The translations under genes were made by a program, and so were the position numbers. A stretch of 64,000 nt of DNA, taken from positions 1 through 64,000 of the forward strand of contig JAFZFH010000048.1 in assembly GCA_017555965.1 (NCBI GenBank), in the 5' to 3' direction. Shown here in pieces: positions 14,228-21,844 of the stretch. The notes under the pieces are model-generated. The model was given only the letters and a program-made list of their open reading frames with translations, was not told the origin of the DNA and did not search any database. Numbering within the stretch: the first letter of the stretch is position 1; every line of letters starts with the position of its first letter. Source of the DNA: Bacteroidales bacterium. Its GTDB lineage: Bacteria > Bacteroidota > Bacteroidia > Bacteroidales > UBA932.

Positions 14228-14452
14228 ATGGCGGAGACAAAAAAGATCAGACTAACCAAGCGGGCAAGTGTAACGTTTGACTGCTTTTGGCTGCGTACTG
14301 CTGCGAGGACGGTGTTTTATCTGATACCTCAGATTAAAATCACTCGGTTAAAGGTAGATTGCGAACATACATTGCCTGAATATGTTGTTGCATTCCATTG
14401 GCTCTACATTTTGGCTGATATGAACATATTTATTAAGAAGGAGGAAAAGTAA
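14228..14452 (+). CDS. Hypothetical small protein, 74 aa
   Basis: Basic N-terminus (MAETKKIRLTKRASVTFDCF) followed by a moderately hydrophobic middle. No family recognised. Its TAA overlaps the ATG of the next, interrupted gene (TAATG). Confidence 0.55.
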   Translation: MAETKKIRLTKRASVTFDCFWLRTAARTVFYLIPQIKITRLKVDCEHTLPEYVVAFHWLYILADMNIFIKKEEK

Positions 14453-14730
14453 TGATTTAAAAGAAGGAAGTTTATGTCGCCTACTGTGATGAGTGTGGCG
14501 AATCTTTGATGTATGATGATGTCGAGGTGTGCTATGACACAGAAGAAGACGTCAAGAGTCAGATGGGTTGGAGTGAGTGGGAATGGATTGGAGATAAGGT
14601 GTATTGTCCTGAGTGTATTGAGAAGTATTTTGAGTATGACGCGGATAATGATACCTATGTAAGAATTCCTAACGAAAGCCGTGTTGTTCTCGACGGGAGC
14701 GAATTGATGAATGCTTTAAAAGACTTGTAA
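14452..14730 (+). pseudogene. Zinc-knuckle protein gene with a stop at codon 3
   Basis: ATG 14452 overlaps the previous stop, as neighbours do, but the frame reads Met-Ile-stop (TAA 14458-14460) and then continues open: KKEVYVAYCDECGESLMYDD to a normal end. The first CxxC (YCDEC) lies just after the stop and pairs with a second CxxC (YCPEC) about 40 residues later, so the intact protein was probably a 92-aa zinc protein. The only ATG after the stop (14506) would remove one zinc pair. Either a point mutation, a sequencing error or readthrough explains it. Confidence 0.6.
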
Positions 14731-14731
14731 G

Positions 14732-15229
14732 ATGAACTTTAATTCGCAACTCTGTACGACGAAAGAACAATCAGAAATGCTGATTGGCTTCGGTATCAAG
14801 AAAGAAACGGCTGATATGGTGTGGCATTATACTGAGTCGCGTTGCAAAGCAATGGAGTGGGAGCTTAAGCCGCATCCGCCAACGTTAAGGAGTACCACGC
14901 GTTTTAACATCGAAAGGCTCAATATACTCGGTCAAAAGAACGCTGACGGTAGAGTCATGACAGGGGAGGAGTATTTTGATAAGCTTTGGGGGCGAGATGT
15001 CCCAGCATGGTGCTTACACCGGTTGGTAAAGATGCTGCCATGCGTGATTGATGCGCACCCAACCCTGCATTTGACGCTAATGCCGGATGCTGTATTCTAC
15101 ACCACCGAGAATAACGACGAAGATTATGAACGCCCGTTCTCTATTCATGGTAATATCTATGATAATATCATTGACTGCGTGGAATGGTTAATTCAGCAAG
15201 GTCATTTTAACGAAGATTATTTGGTATGA
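14732..15229 (+). CDS. Hypothetical protein, paralogue of the 13692 gene
   Basis: 165 aa. Shares the N-terminal NFNSQLCTTKEQSEMLIGFG and the later PAWCLHRLVKMLP with the 110-aa protein at 13692, but has an extra middle insert (residues 35-85). The C-terminal part is acidic and aromatic. Unknown function. It overlaps the next start with ATGA. Confidence 0.75.
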   Translation: MNFNSQLCTTKEQSEMLIGFGIKKETADMVWHYTESRCKAMEWELKPHPPTLRSTTRFNIERLNILGQKNADGRVMTGEEYFDKLWGRDVPAWCLHRLVKMLPCVIDAHPTLHLTLMPDAVFYTTENNDEDYERPFSIHGNIYDNIIDCVEWLIQQGHFNEDYLV

Positions 15230-15414
15230 ATTTGCAGGAATTTGCTGAGCGCGTCTATGTAATGAGGGATGCGCAGAAGGTAATGAATGCGGCGTTAGAT
15301 GAAGCTGACGATTATAGTGAGGCGCTTATCTATGTCCGCAGGGCAGAAGTGCTTGAACATGAGATTGATGAACTTCTTAAACAGATTAGATCATGCAAAA
15401 AGAAGATTGGATAA
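15226..15414 (+). CDS. Small helical protein, 62 aa
   Basis: Almost entirely helical (MNLQEFAERVYVMRDAQKVM, then LEHEIDELLKQIRSCKKKIG), with heptad-like spacing in the second half. ATGA-coupled to the gene before, overlapping the next by 22 nt. Function unknown. Confidence 0.6.
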   Translation: MNLQEFAERVYVMRDAQKVMNAALDEADDYSEALIYVRRAEVLEHEIDELLKQIRSCKKKIG

Positions 15415-15578
15415 AGGTTGACGAAAGTCTGCCGGAGCCTGACGAGGATGTGCTTGCCTATGACGACATGCATGGCGTCATTATAGCGTCCTATGATACG
15501 AATTATGGTTGGCTATCATACGAGCATGGTGCACTGGATCATGTTACGCATTGGAGCCAGTTGGTTTTACCAGAATAG
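15393..15578 (+). CDS. DUF551-like protein, 61 aa
   Basis: Pattern WIKVDESLPEPDEDVLAYDD, Y..NYGWLS, VTHWSQLVLPE matches DUF551, a very short family common in phages and defined by W.kvsE.LP at the start and VTHW near the end. No biochemical role is known. It overlaps the preceding gene. Confidence 0.7.
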   Translation: MQKEDWIKVDESLPEPDEDVLAYDDMHGVIIASYDTNYGWLSYEHGALDHVTHWSQLVLPE

Positions 15579-15586
15579 GAACAATC

Positions 15587-15724
15587 ATGACAGCACAGGA
15601 AAAGGAGCAGAAGTTCGAGGAATGGAAGTCCAAAAATGAAGGGTGGGATAAGCTGCCTGAGTATGGACTTGCCGCGGAGGATGTTATTCGCTGGGTACGC
15701 GGTTATGACTTTGAGGATGATTGA
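15587..15724 (+). CDS. Small acidic protein, 45 aa
   Basis: I take ATG 15587 (MTAQEKEQKFEEWKSKNEGW), just after the DUF551 gene; the longer frame from 15509 lies inside that gene. Acidic and helical, ending VRGYDFEDD. Unknown function. Confidence 0.5.
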   Translation: MTAQEKEQKFEEWKSKNEGWDKLPEYGLAAEDVIRWVRGYDFEDD

Positions 15725-15726
15725 GC

Positions 15727-15990
15727 ATGAGTAACACAAGCGAATGGTATCGCGCGGAAGTTCGCGAGCCGAAAGAAGCCTATCGCGTTGCTTACGCAAA
15801 AGAACGATTAGAAAGGCTGGGATACGAAGTAACAGAGATCAGAGGCAATAAGTCTCTGGTCTTTTTTCATAATGGACACCGCATAACCTTTTATCCGTAC
15901 AAAGGATGGTTTTCCGGCAAGGGCATAAAGGACGGTCGCGGCATTGAAACTCTTATAAGAAGATTGAATCATGGAAAAGATGCTCATTGA
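15727..15990 (+). CDS. Hypothetical protein, 87 aa, possible hydrolase-like small fold
   Basis: ATG 15727 is preferred over the TTG at 15721. The sequence YAKERLERLGYEVTEIRGNK, SLVFFHNGHRITFYPYKGWF, SGKGIKDGRGIETLIRRL has an alpha-beta-beta-alpha order seen in small restriction-fold or ASCH-like domains, but there is no catalytic signature. Unknown function. A 20-nt overlap with the next gene. Confidence 0.6.
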   Translation: MSNTSEWYRAEVREPKEAYRVAYAKERLERLGYEVTEIRGNKSLVFFHNGHRITFYPYKGWFSGKGIKDGRGIETLIRRLNHGKDAH

Positions 15991-16141
15991 GAAAGCGGCA
16001 GAAATGCGCGCTGCTCAAAAGACGTATTTCAGAACGCGCACGGCCACTGCGCTATCTCGCAGCAGGTCTCTTGAGAGAGCCTTTGACAATCTGTATGAGG
16101 TTTATAAGGAGCGGCAGGCAAAGCAGCCGGAGTTGTTTTGA
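15971..16141 (+). CDS. Small helical protein, 56 aa
   Basis: ATG 15971, TGA 16139-16141. The protein (MEKMLIEKAAEMRAAQKTYF, then SLERAFDNLYEVYKERQAKQ, ending PELF) is a clean helical coding frame. It is preferred over the Arg/Ser-rich frame at 15987-16187 that overlaps it. It is the last gene before the DGR-linked lectin gene. Function unknown. Confidence 0.6.
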   Translation: MEKMLIEKAAEMRAAQKTYFRTRTATALSRSRSLERAFDNLYEVYKERQAKQPELF

Positions 16142-16198
16142 AAAACACAAGGAAAATATGTCTGAAAAGACTTGTAAAATTATGTAATACTTACAAAG

Positions 16199-16930
16199 AT
16201 GAAAGATTATCAAGAAAGAATGATCGCAGAGTTCAAGGAACTTAGCGACAAGAGAGCAAAGCTCGAAAAGTTTATGGCATCAGTATCATTTAAGAAGCTT
16301 TCCTTTTCGGAAAAGCACGATATGAGCCATCAGTTGTGCGCTATGAAAGAATACGAAAAGGCTTTATTCTCGAGATTGCAGAGAGCAGGAGTGTTCTTCT
16401 GCGGATTCGGCTATGTGGAGGTGCCTTGCGCGGCCAAAGATTGCCTTGTTGAATCTGAATCGCCATCGCATCAATGCGAAGAAGTAACAGATTCTCCTGC
16501 TCCAGCTGCTTTTGAGGGCTTCGTTGATCTTGGTCTTCCGTCGGGAACTCTTTGGGCAGAAGAAAATGCCGAGGGTTTCTATACGTTTGATGATGCCGTT
16601 GCAGAATTTGGGGATAGCCTCCCATCTGCAAGGCATATGATAGAACTATATGAGTGCTGCCAGTGGAAGTGGGACAGCGAGCGTAAGGGTTATGAGGTGA
16701 TAGGCTTGAACGGAAGCTCTATCTTCCTTCCTGCTGCCGGTTATAGATATCAGAATTCGGCCGAAGTTAGGGGAGCTGGCTCTGAGGGTAATTATTGGAC
16801 TCGTTGTCCTGACAAATTCTCCGCTGCGTACGGTCGTGGCCTCAGTTTCATTTCAGGCAGCGTGAACCCGCTGTATTACGGCTACCGTGCGTACGGCTTC
16901 TCTGTGCGCGCCGTCCGAGAATCAAATTAA
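16199..16930 (+). CDS. Second DGR target: coiled-coil plus C-type-lectin-like protein
   Basis: 243 aa. Residues 1-65 are a helical bundle or coiled coil (MKDYQERMIAEFKELSDKRA); a Pro-rich linker follows; residues 107-243 are a formylglycine-enzyme/C-type-lectin fold typical of DGR targets (VDLGLPSGTLWAEENA, FLPAAGYRYQ, GSEGNYWT, YGFSVRAVRE). The last 100 nt of the gene match the template repeat 8.6 kb away, with changes at template adenines, and the stop codon and following hairpin are identical to those of the main target. It lies at the end of the early operon, not with tail genes. A surface-binding or non-virion role is possible. Confidence 0.8.
   Translation: MKDYQERMIAEFKELSDKRAKLEKFMASVSFKKLSFSEKHDMSHQLCAMKEYEKALFSRLQRAGVFFCGFGYVEVPCAAKDCLVESESPSHQCEEVTDSPAPAAFEGFVDLGLPSGTLWAEENAEGFYTFDDAVAEFGDSLPSARHMIELYECCQWKWDSERKGYEVIGLNGSSIFLPAAGYRYQNSAEVRGAGSEGNYWTRCPDKFSAAYGRGLSFISGSVNPLYYGYRAYGFSVRAVRESN
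16819..16919 (+). repeat. DGR variable repeat 1 (VR1), remote from the RT
   Basis: 101 bp aligned to the template (25536-25636, opposite strand) without gaps. Twelve positions differ; eleven are template adenines (to T or G) and one is a T to G next to a changed A. Upstream of 16819 the proteins still align but with a 2-residue insertion and DNA identity is lost, so VR1 is shorter than VR2. Confidence 0.8.
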
Positions 16931-16940
16931 AACCTTTAAT

Positions 16941-16970
16941 CCGTCTGCCCCATTTTTACAGGGCAGACGG
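16941..16970 (+). promoter_or_regulatory. DGR target hairpin after VR1 (also a likely terminator)
   Basis: CCGTCTGCCC and GGGCAGACGG form a perfect 10-bp stem around a 10-nt loop. It lies 21 nt after the end of VR1, within a 54-nt block (16920-16973) identical to that after VR2. In known DGRs a hairpin just past the variable repeat is needed for efficient retargeting. The following GATGTTTTAT could also make it a terminator. Confidence 0.75.
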
Positions 16971-16993
16971 GATGTTTTATAAATCCACAAGTC

Positions 16994-17227
16994 ATGAAAA
17001 AGAAAACACTTTTGGAAATCATTATTGATTTCCTCTTCGGGCATAAGTATTATGCCAACGTCATTCATGTGAAAGGGACAACGACGCGAGAGTTGTCTTG
17101 CTTCATCTTTTACACAAAGGAGCAGGCTCAGGAGCATCGGGTTACATTGGACGAGACGCGCAGTTTCGGATTCGTTGAAACGGTCTCATTCAGATCCAGA
17201 GAAGATTACTCGGAGAGTAATAGATAA
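16994..17227 (+). CDS. Hypothetical small protein, 77 aa
   Basis: Starts MKKKTLLEIIIDFLFGHKYY with a short amphipathic or membrane-touching helix, then beta-like strands (ELSCFIFYTKEQAQEHRVTL). Its stop codon is embedded in a late promoter box for the next gene. No recognised family. Confidence 0.6.
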   Translation: MKKKTLLEIIIDFLFGHKYYANVIHVKGTTTRELSCFIFYTKEQAQEHRVTLDETRSFGFVETVSFRSREDYSESNR

Positions 17228-17259
17228 AAAACACAAACGCTACCATTGACTTATATTCG
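17217..17259 (+). promoter_or_regulatory. Phage late promoter (family member E)
   Basis: GTAATAGATAAAA (17217-17229), 22 nt, then TATATTCG (17252-17259). Matches five other sites upstream of late units. The downstream ATG (17265) begins only 5 nt after the -7 box, so the transcript is expected to be leaderless or nearly so. Confidence 0.6.
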
Positions 17260-17264
17260 CTGTC

Positions 17265-17669
17265 ATGATACGAAAGTTTTTACATTGGTTGCAGGAGAGT
17301 AGCTCCTGCCATATTGTCGCAGACGCGGCAGACAATTCCATCACCTTTTCGCGTAAGCTGTTCAGGAAACTGCGCAAAGCGGGGCTTGATGCAGCAAAGG
17401 TGTACGTCTTTTGGGTGCCGGAACTGAAGTGCTACGCGTTCGCCCTCAATCCTGAACTGGATACCGAAACTCAGCTTGCAGAAGTCATGTACAATAGCAA
17501 GCATAAGTGTGTCGGCTTTGAGTCGCTGGTGCCTACCGTGAACAGGATATTCTACGATTACGGCTTGCCGTCAGGAATACATTGCAAGCTGACAGTGAAG
17601 CCCTGTCGCACAAAAACGGGAATGTTGTTTTATCAAATTTGCAGACCTTATGAAAAGCATCTTGGGTAG
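17265..17669 (+). CDS. Hypothetical late protein, 134 aa
   Basis: First gene behind a late promoter. Contains an alternating helix-strand pattern (ITFSRKLFRKLRKAGLDAAK, VYVFWVPELKCYAFALNPEL, then MLFYQICRPYEKHLG). The C-terminus overlaps the next gene by 20 nt. It may form a pair with the next protein, which is also about 130 aa. No family recognised. Confidence 0.65.
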   Translation: MIRKFLHWLQESSSCHIVADAADNSITFSRKLFRKLRKAGLDAAKVYVFWVPELKCYAFALNPELDTETQLAEVMYNSKHKCVGFESLVPTVNRIFYDYGLPSGIHCKLTVKPCRTKTGMLFYQICRPYEKHLG

Positions 17670-18033
17670 TACCCGCTGTCCTGACATATCGTTTCATAGA
17701 AACGGACAGATTGACATTACGGCGCGTATCTCGAACGCTATCGGCATCGAGGAGGGCGACGTCATTGACATTGCGGAGGACAGAGGGGAATACTATCTAT
17801 ATGTGCGCGTTAAGTCTGCAGAGGTAGTTGGCAGGCATGAAGCACGCTGCTATCCTACAAAACGAGGGAAGAAAGGGAGAGGGCGTAATCTTCGCGCTTA
17901 TAGCAAGCGTCTTTGTGATTTCGTCCTCTCCTGCTCTGGCTCCTGCGACGTGGCGCGTGTTCCGGCGGGGAAGAGTGAGGATATTCCCAGCTTGGGCAAG
18001 GCTATCAATGTAATACTCGGCTGCAATCTATAA
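17650..18033 (+). CDS. Hypothetical late protein, 127 aa, barrel-like
   Basis: Residues 13-55 (ISFHRNGQIDITARISNAIG, EEGDVIDIAEDRGEYYLYVR) have the swapped-hairpin feel of AbrB/SpoVT or double-psi barrels, but this is only a shape resemblance. A basic loop (PTKRGKKGRGRNLRAYSKRL) follows. It overlaps its neighbour and precedes the 887-aa virion candidate. Function unknown. Confidence 0.65.
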   Translation: MKSILGSTRCPDISFHRNGQIDITARISNAIGIEEGDVIDIAEDRGEYYLYVRVKSAEVVGRHEARCYPTKRGKKGRGRNLRAYSKRLCDFVLSCSGSCDVARVPAGKSEDIPSLGKAINVILGCNL

Positions 18034-18046
18034 AGCACAATGATAT

Positions 18047-20710
18047 ATGATAAAGGAACTGAAATACGGTGGTCTGACAGCCTCTCCGCTTGACTATGAA
18101 TGTAACGACGGAGATATGGCAATATCTATGGACTTGATGCCTGAGGACGGAGCGTTAAAACCGGTATTGCCGCCGAAGCGTGTGCTGAGTATCCCTGCTA
18201 CTTACAGCCTGCTTTATGTGCATGAGGGAAATGGCTATAAGAACTACATCGTTCGCAACTCTTCGGATATACTGGCTTTGCCGGAGGGATATGTGAAGCA
18301 AGAAGGCGATGATTATAGGATTCTGCTGCTGTCTTCCTCTGTCGAGCTGTATCAGATAAACGCCATAGGCAATACATTGATAATACTGACAAGTGAGGGA
18401 ATAAATTATCTTCTGTATAAGGGCTCTTCATATATAAGTTTGGGAACGGATTTTCCTGAGTGTTCTTTGTCTTTCGGTCTTTCCGGTAGCAAGATGGAGT
18501 ATTCTGACTCGGTTCAGGTTTCTTGCGCCGCTCACTCTCCGTACCATTTGGTGGGGAACAGGACTTTTGATATTACCGAGTTCTCTGACGATAATAAGAT
18601 AAAGATTACCGATGCAGTTCTTGGGCAGGTTAACAAGTTCATTGCAGAGAAGGCGACGCAAGCAGGCCGCTTCTTAATGCCTTTCTTCGTCAGGTGTGCG
18701 TTTCGACTTTACGATGGCTCTTTGACAATGCATTCGCCGCCGGTATTGATGATGTGCGACTCGGGTATTACGCCATGCTGTGGGGTGACAAGCGCGAGCG
18801 ACTCCAAAGGAGATTCGCTGAGTACCATATATACAAATACAGCAGTTACCCAATTCGATATCAAGATATTTGGAATGATCCATAGTCTTGATTACGCAGC
18901 AGGGTCAAATTCTTTTATATCAGAGCTAAAGAAGTGGTCTGATATAATTACTTCTGTCGATGTATTTATATCGGCGCCGATATATCGTCTCGATATAAAC
19001 GGCAAGTGTAAATCATTTTTGGGTCCTTATACCGACTTGGGGTACTCAATATGCAAGTTGGCGACAGGAACGCATTACGGGCATCGCTCTAATAATAATA
19101 GTAATACTGCGGAATTACTGGCTACTATAGATTTGCCAACCCGATCCTATGAGGATTATACATCCGATATTAAGGACTGCTCAAACTTTTATTTCCTGAA
19201 AAGCATTCCGATAGACAAACTGAGTGCTACAAGAAAGGTTATAGATATTGACGAAGGCTACCTCGGATCACTTGTTAATCGTGAGGTAATGACGGATGAT
19301 TACGATAGTCACGATAAATTGTTTGCGGAGCGTTCGTTTGTCTATAACAACAGGTTAAATCTGTCGGGAATCAAGAAGCGGATATTCAAAGGCTATTCGC
19401 TGTTCAGCATGTTGTGCTACAGCGACGCGCCGTACAACTACGTAAGCGCCACTGGCCGTCTGACGATTGAGGTCGAAGAGAGCGGTAAGCATTTGTGCTT
19501 TGTTGGCGATTCCGGCACTATTGGCGCGCTCACTCCTATATATTACCTCTACTATCCGAGCGCAGGGGCGAAAAAAGTGTTGTTCCAAAGAACCTACGCT
19601 GGTAGCGTTTATGAACGTGAGGTCGAATTTACCCCTCACGCGCTTCTTAACGGCTCATTCTATTATAAGGGAGGCTCAGGCATGAGCCCTGCTCTGGTGA
19701 CAACGGCGACGACAAAGACGGGAAAAGATGAGATTATAGAATACCCCAACAAATTATATACCTCGGATGTTAATAACCCGTTCTATTTTCCTGTAACAGG
19801 TATAAATACAATTGGCACGGGTTCAATATTGGGCATTAGCTCTGCTGTAAAGGCTCTTTCTCAGGGTCAGTTCGGTCAATTCCCTCTCTATGCATTCACA
19901 TCAGATGGGGTATGGGCGCTGGAAGTCAGCAATACCGGTTCATTTACTGCAAGACAGCCGGTGACGCGAGACGTCTGCGTAAATCCGGAAAGCATCACTC
20001 AAATTGATAGCGCAGTTCTGTTCGTTACAGATCGCGGTATAATGCTGCTTGCTGGATCTGAAACGACCTGTATAAGCGAAGTAATAGATGGCGCACTACC
20101 TGATATCTTGTCATATCCGTCAGGGAAGAATCTTGTCGGACTAACAGGCATTACGGAGTCCGCTTTCGAGTTTGTTGAGTTTAGGGAGTTTCTGAAAGGG
20201 TGCAGGATGTTTTATGACTATACGCATCAGAGAATTGTCGTGTTCAACCCATCGTATGGATATGCCTATGCATATTCGTTGAAGAGCAAGGCGTGGGGCA
20301 TGATGAGCTCGCAGATGAAGGCATCTGCGAATTCATATCCTGAAACTGCGGTGCAACTTAACGACGGTTCCGTCGTGGATTATACAGGAGAAGGGGATTA
20401 TGATAATCTTGTTGGGTTTATGCTTACGCGCCCGTTAAAGCTCGATAATCAGGACATTTTGAAGACCGTCTATTCTGCGATTCAGCGCGGCAAGTTTAGG
20501 AGGGATGCTGTCAAGGTTGTCCTTTATGGTTCGCGTGATCTGGAAAACTGGCACTGCGTATTCTCAAGCAATAATCAGTATTTGCGTGGCTTTGCAGGCA
20601 CTCCTTACAAGTATTATAGAATTGGTGTTATTACGTCCTTTACGACAGGGAATAGCTTGTACGGATGTAGTATCAATTATGAAAATAAACAGGTCAATGA
20701 CCTGCGTTAA
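18047..20710 (+). CDS. Probable virion protein with beta-propeller-like repeats, 887 aa
   Basis: All-beta composition with many short strands and Tyr/Gly/Ser turns. Recurrent units such as FPLYAFTSDGVWALEVSNTG and AVLFVTDRGIMLLAGSETTC are typical blade motifs. Large beta-propeller proteins of this size close the head or form the tail ring in podovirus-like phages (compare P22 gp10 type stabilisation proteins), so I suggest a neck or tail-hub role. It is transcribed from the late promoter at 17217 and ends at a strong terminator. The exact family is not certain. Confidence 0.65.
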   Translation: MIKELKYGGLTASPLDYECNDGDMAISMDLMPEDGALKPVLPPKRVLSIPATYSLLYVHEGNGYKNYIVRNSSDILALPEGYVKQEGDDYRILLLSSSVELYQINAIGNTLIILTSEGINYLLYKGSSYISLGTDFPECSLSFGLSGSKMEYSDSVQVSCAAHSPYHLVGNRTFDITEFSDDNKIKITDAVLGQVNKFIAEKATQAGRFLMPFFVRCAFRLYDGSLTMHSPPVLMMCDSGITPCCGVTSASDSKGDSLSTIYTNTAVTQFDIKIFGMIHSLDYAAGSNSFISELKKWSDIITSVDVFISAPIYRLDINGKCKSFLGPYTDLGYSICKLATGTHYGHRSNNNSNTAELLATIDLPTRSYEDYTSDIKDCSNFYFLKSIPIDKLSATRKVIDIDEGYLGSLVNREVMTDDYDSHDKLFAERSFVYNNRLNLSGIKKRIFKGYSLFSMLCYSDAPYNYVSATGRLTIEVEESGKHLCFVGDSGTIGALTPIYYLYYPSAGAKKVLFQRTYAGSVYEREVEFTPHALLNGSFYYKGGSGMSPALVTTATTKTGKDEIIEYPNKLYTSDVNNPFYFPVTGINTIGTGSILGISSAVKALSQGQFGQFPLYAFTSDGVWALEVSNTGSFTARQPVTRDVCVNPESITQIDSAVLFVTDRGIMLLAGSETTCISEVIDGALPDILSYPSGKNLVGLTGITESAFEFVEFREFLKGCRMFYDYTHQRIVVFNPSYGYAYAYSLKSKAWGMMSSQMKASANSYPETAVQLNDGSVVDYTGEGDYDNLVGFMLTRPLKLDNQDILKTVYSAIQRGKFRRDAVKVVLYGSRDLENWHCVFSSNNQYLRGFAGTPYKYYRIGVITSFTTGNSLYGCSINYENKQVNDLR

Positions 20711-20742
20711 TTCTTTTCATCGGTTAGTTTATTTGTTATGAA

Positions 20743-20774
20743 GAATGCCGGTAGTCGTGAGATTACCGGCATTC
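20743..20774. terminator. Bidirectional terminator between convergent late units
   Basis: An 11-bp perfect stem GAATGCCGGTA (20743-20753) and TACCGGCATTC (20764-20774) with a 10-nt loop, between the plus-strand virion gene ending at 20710 and the minus-strand paralogue ending at 20796. AAGTTT follows on the plus side. Confidence 0.8.
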
Positions 20775-20795
20775 AAGTTTAACTATGGGTACAAA

Positions 20796-21305
20796 TTAGA
20801 AAGGGCTCGAAGTGCGTCGCACTCTTCCGGCTCTTTTGTTTTTTGCTGAGTGTATCTTGCTTCGTATATTTTCAATCTTTTTGTCCCAGACTTCCGCATA
20901 TTTCCCTGCGGTTATACTGAGCCAATCTTCAAGGATACGATAGACAAAGTATTCGTGTATGAGCTTTGTCAGCAAAGTTACGGAACTTTTTGCAAAGTCG
21001 TCAGGAAGTTCCATTGTAATAATGTATTCCTGCGGTGCATCAAGGTCGTTGCTTGTAGTCTCTACCTTTTCACATAATTCCTTTGTGTATGGATAGAGCA
21101 TTTCTACAACCTCAGAATAGGCGAGATTGAGCACTCGGGAAACCCTGTCGATATTCCCTTCCTGACAGATGTCGAGAACTTGGTGACGGGCGTGTTCCGT
21201 GTCCACCTGCATAATGTCCCCTACGACATACGCATAGTTCCCTATATCCAGCAGCACTTCGGAGCGCTTGAATGTCAAGGTCGCTTGTTTAGTTCTCGGC
21301 TTCAT
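20796..21305 (-). CDS. Tandem paralogue family, copy 3, 169 aa
   Basis: Same architecture as the two upstream genes: N-terminal beta strands (ATLTFKRSEVLLDIGNYAYV), a helix pair, a strand segment around IITMELPDDFAKS, then LIHEYFVYRILEDWLSITAG and a basic Arg/Ser-rich C-terminus. Copies 1 and 2 show the matching ATLNMPNSFDATL and ALSMPTNYNDSTR. The conserved W near the C-terminal helix is shared by all three. Probably small virion proteins; function unknown. Confidence 0.75.
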   Translation of the reverse strand: MKPRTKQATLTFKRSEVLLDIGNYAYVVGDIMQVDTEHARHQVLDICQEGNIDRVSRVLNLAYSEVVEMLYPYTKELCEKVETTSNDLDAPQEYIITMELPDDFAKSSVTLLTKLIHEYFVYRILEDWLSITAGKYAEVWDKKIENIRSKIHSAKNKRAGRVRRTSSPF

Positions 21306-21327
21306 ATCTGTTAGGAATTATGTGGCG

Positions 21328-21825
21328 TTATTCTGTTGGAGCTGTTCGCGACGGACGTGTGCGCTTGTTAACAGCTTCGCGTATTGCCTCAACGTTCTCG
21401 GCGGCCAACGAGACATAGTCCGCTGCATCACTCTTGTTGGTGATGGTAAACCACTCTGAAATAGTCTTATTAACAATGAACTTATGCATAGCTGCTGATA
21501 GGGCTTCTCTTGTGGAATCGTTGTAGTTTGTAGGCATGGAAAGAGCCACCTTGAGTTCCGAATTTTGCTCCAGCTGTATGTTGTTAGCTGTTGTTCCTGT
21601 TTCTGCAAGATACTCGGCAAGCTTTGTCTTGAGAGTGGCAAAGGCGTCGCCGATTGAGCGAAGGATCTGGTTGATGTTTTCCTCGTCTTCGTTGGCTTTC
21701 ATGTTGGCAACCTCTTCGTGGTTGTTTCCGGTTTCGCGGCTTCTTCCTGTCAGGTGAGTCTTATTCATAACCTCGTAGAGAATCTCTGACATAAAAAGAG
21801 TGATTGTGAGTGTTTTACGTGCCAT
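21328..21825 (-). CDS. Tandem paralogue family, copy 2, 165 aa
   Basis: Begins MARKTLTITLFMSEILYEVM with a beta start, has the middle LKVALSMPTNYNDSTREALS and the helix MHKFIVNKTISEWFTITNKS, then a basic Arg/Pro end. All these align with copies 1 and 3. 22 nt separates it from copy 3 and 19 nt from copy 1. Late operon from the promoter at 22326-22367. Function unknown. Confidence 0.75.
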   Translation of the reverse strand: MARKTLTITLFMSEILYEVMNKTHLTGRSRETGNNHEEVANMKANEDEENINQILRSIGDAFATLKTKLAEYLAETGTTANNIQLEQNSELKVALSMPTNYNDSTREALSAAMHKFIVNKTISEWFTITNKSDAADYVSLAAENVEAIREAVNKRTRPSRTAPTE

Positions 21826-21844
21826 AAATGTATTGGATTATATG

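Noticed and set aside
14452-14460. Phage-wide stop codon reassignment
   Set aside because: TAA, TAG and TGA all end normal genes throughout; only one gene has an internal stop.
15987-16187. A 66-aa Arg/Ser-rich frame
   Set aside because: The overlapping 56-aa frame (15971-16141) has natural composition and an ATG in the correct place; the other looks like a shadow.
16142-16198. A 9-codon ORF (MSEKTCKIM) before the second DGR target
   Set aside because: Too short to support; no coupling.
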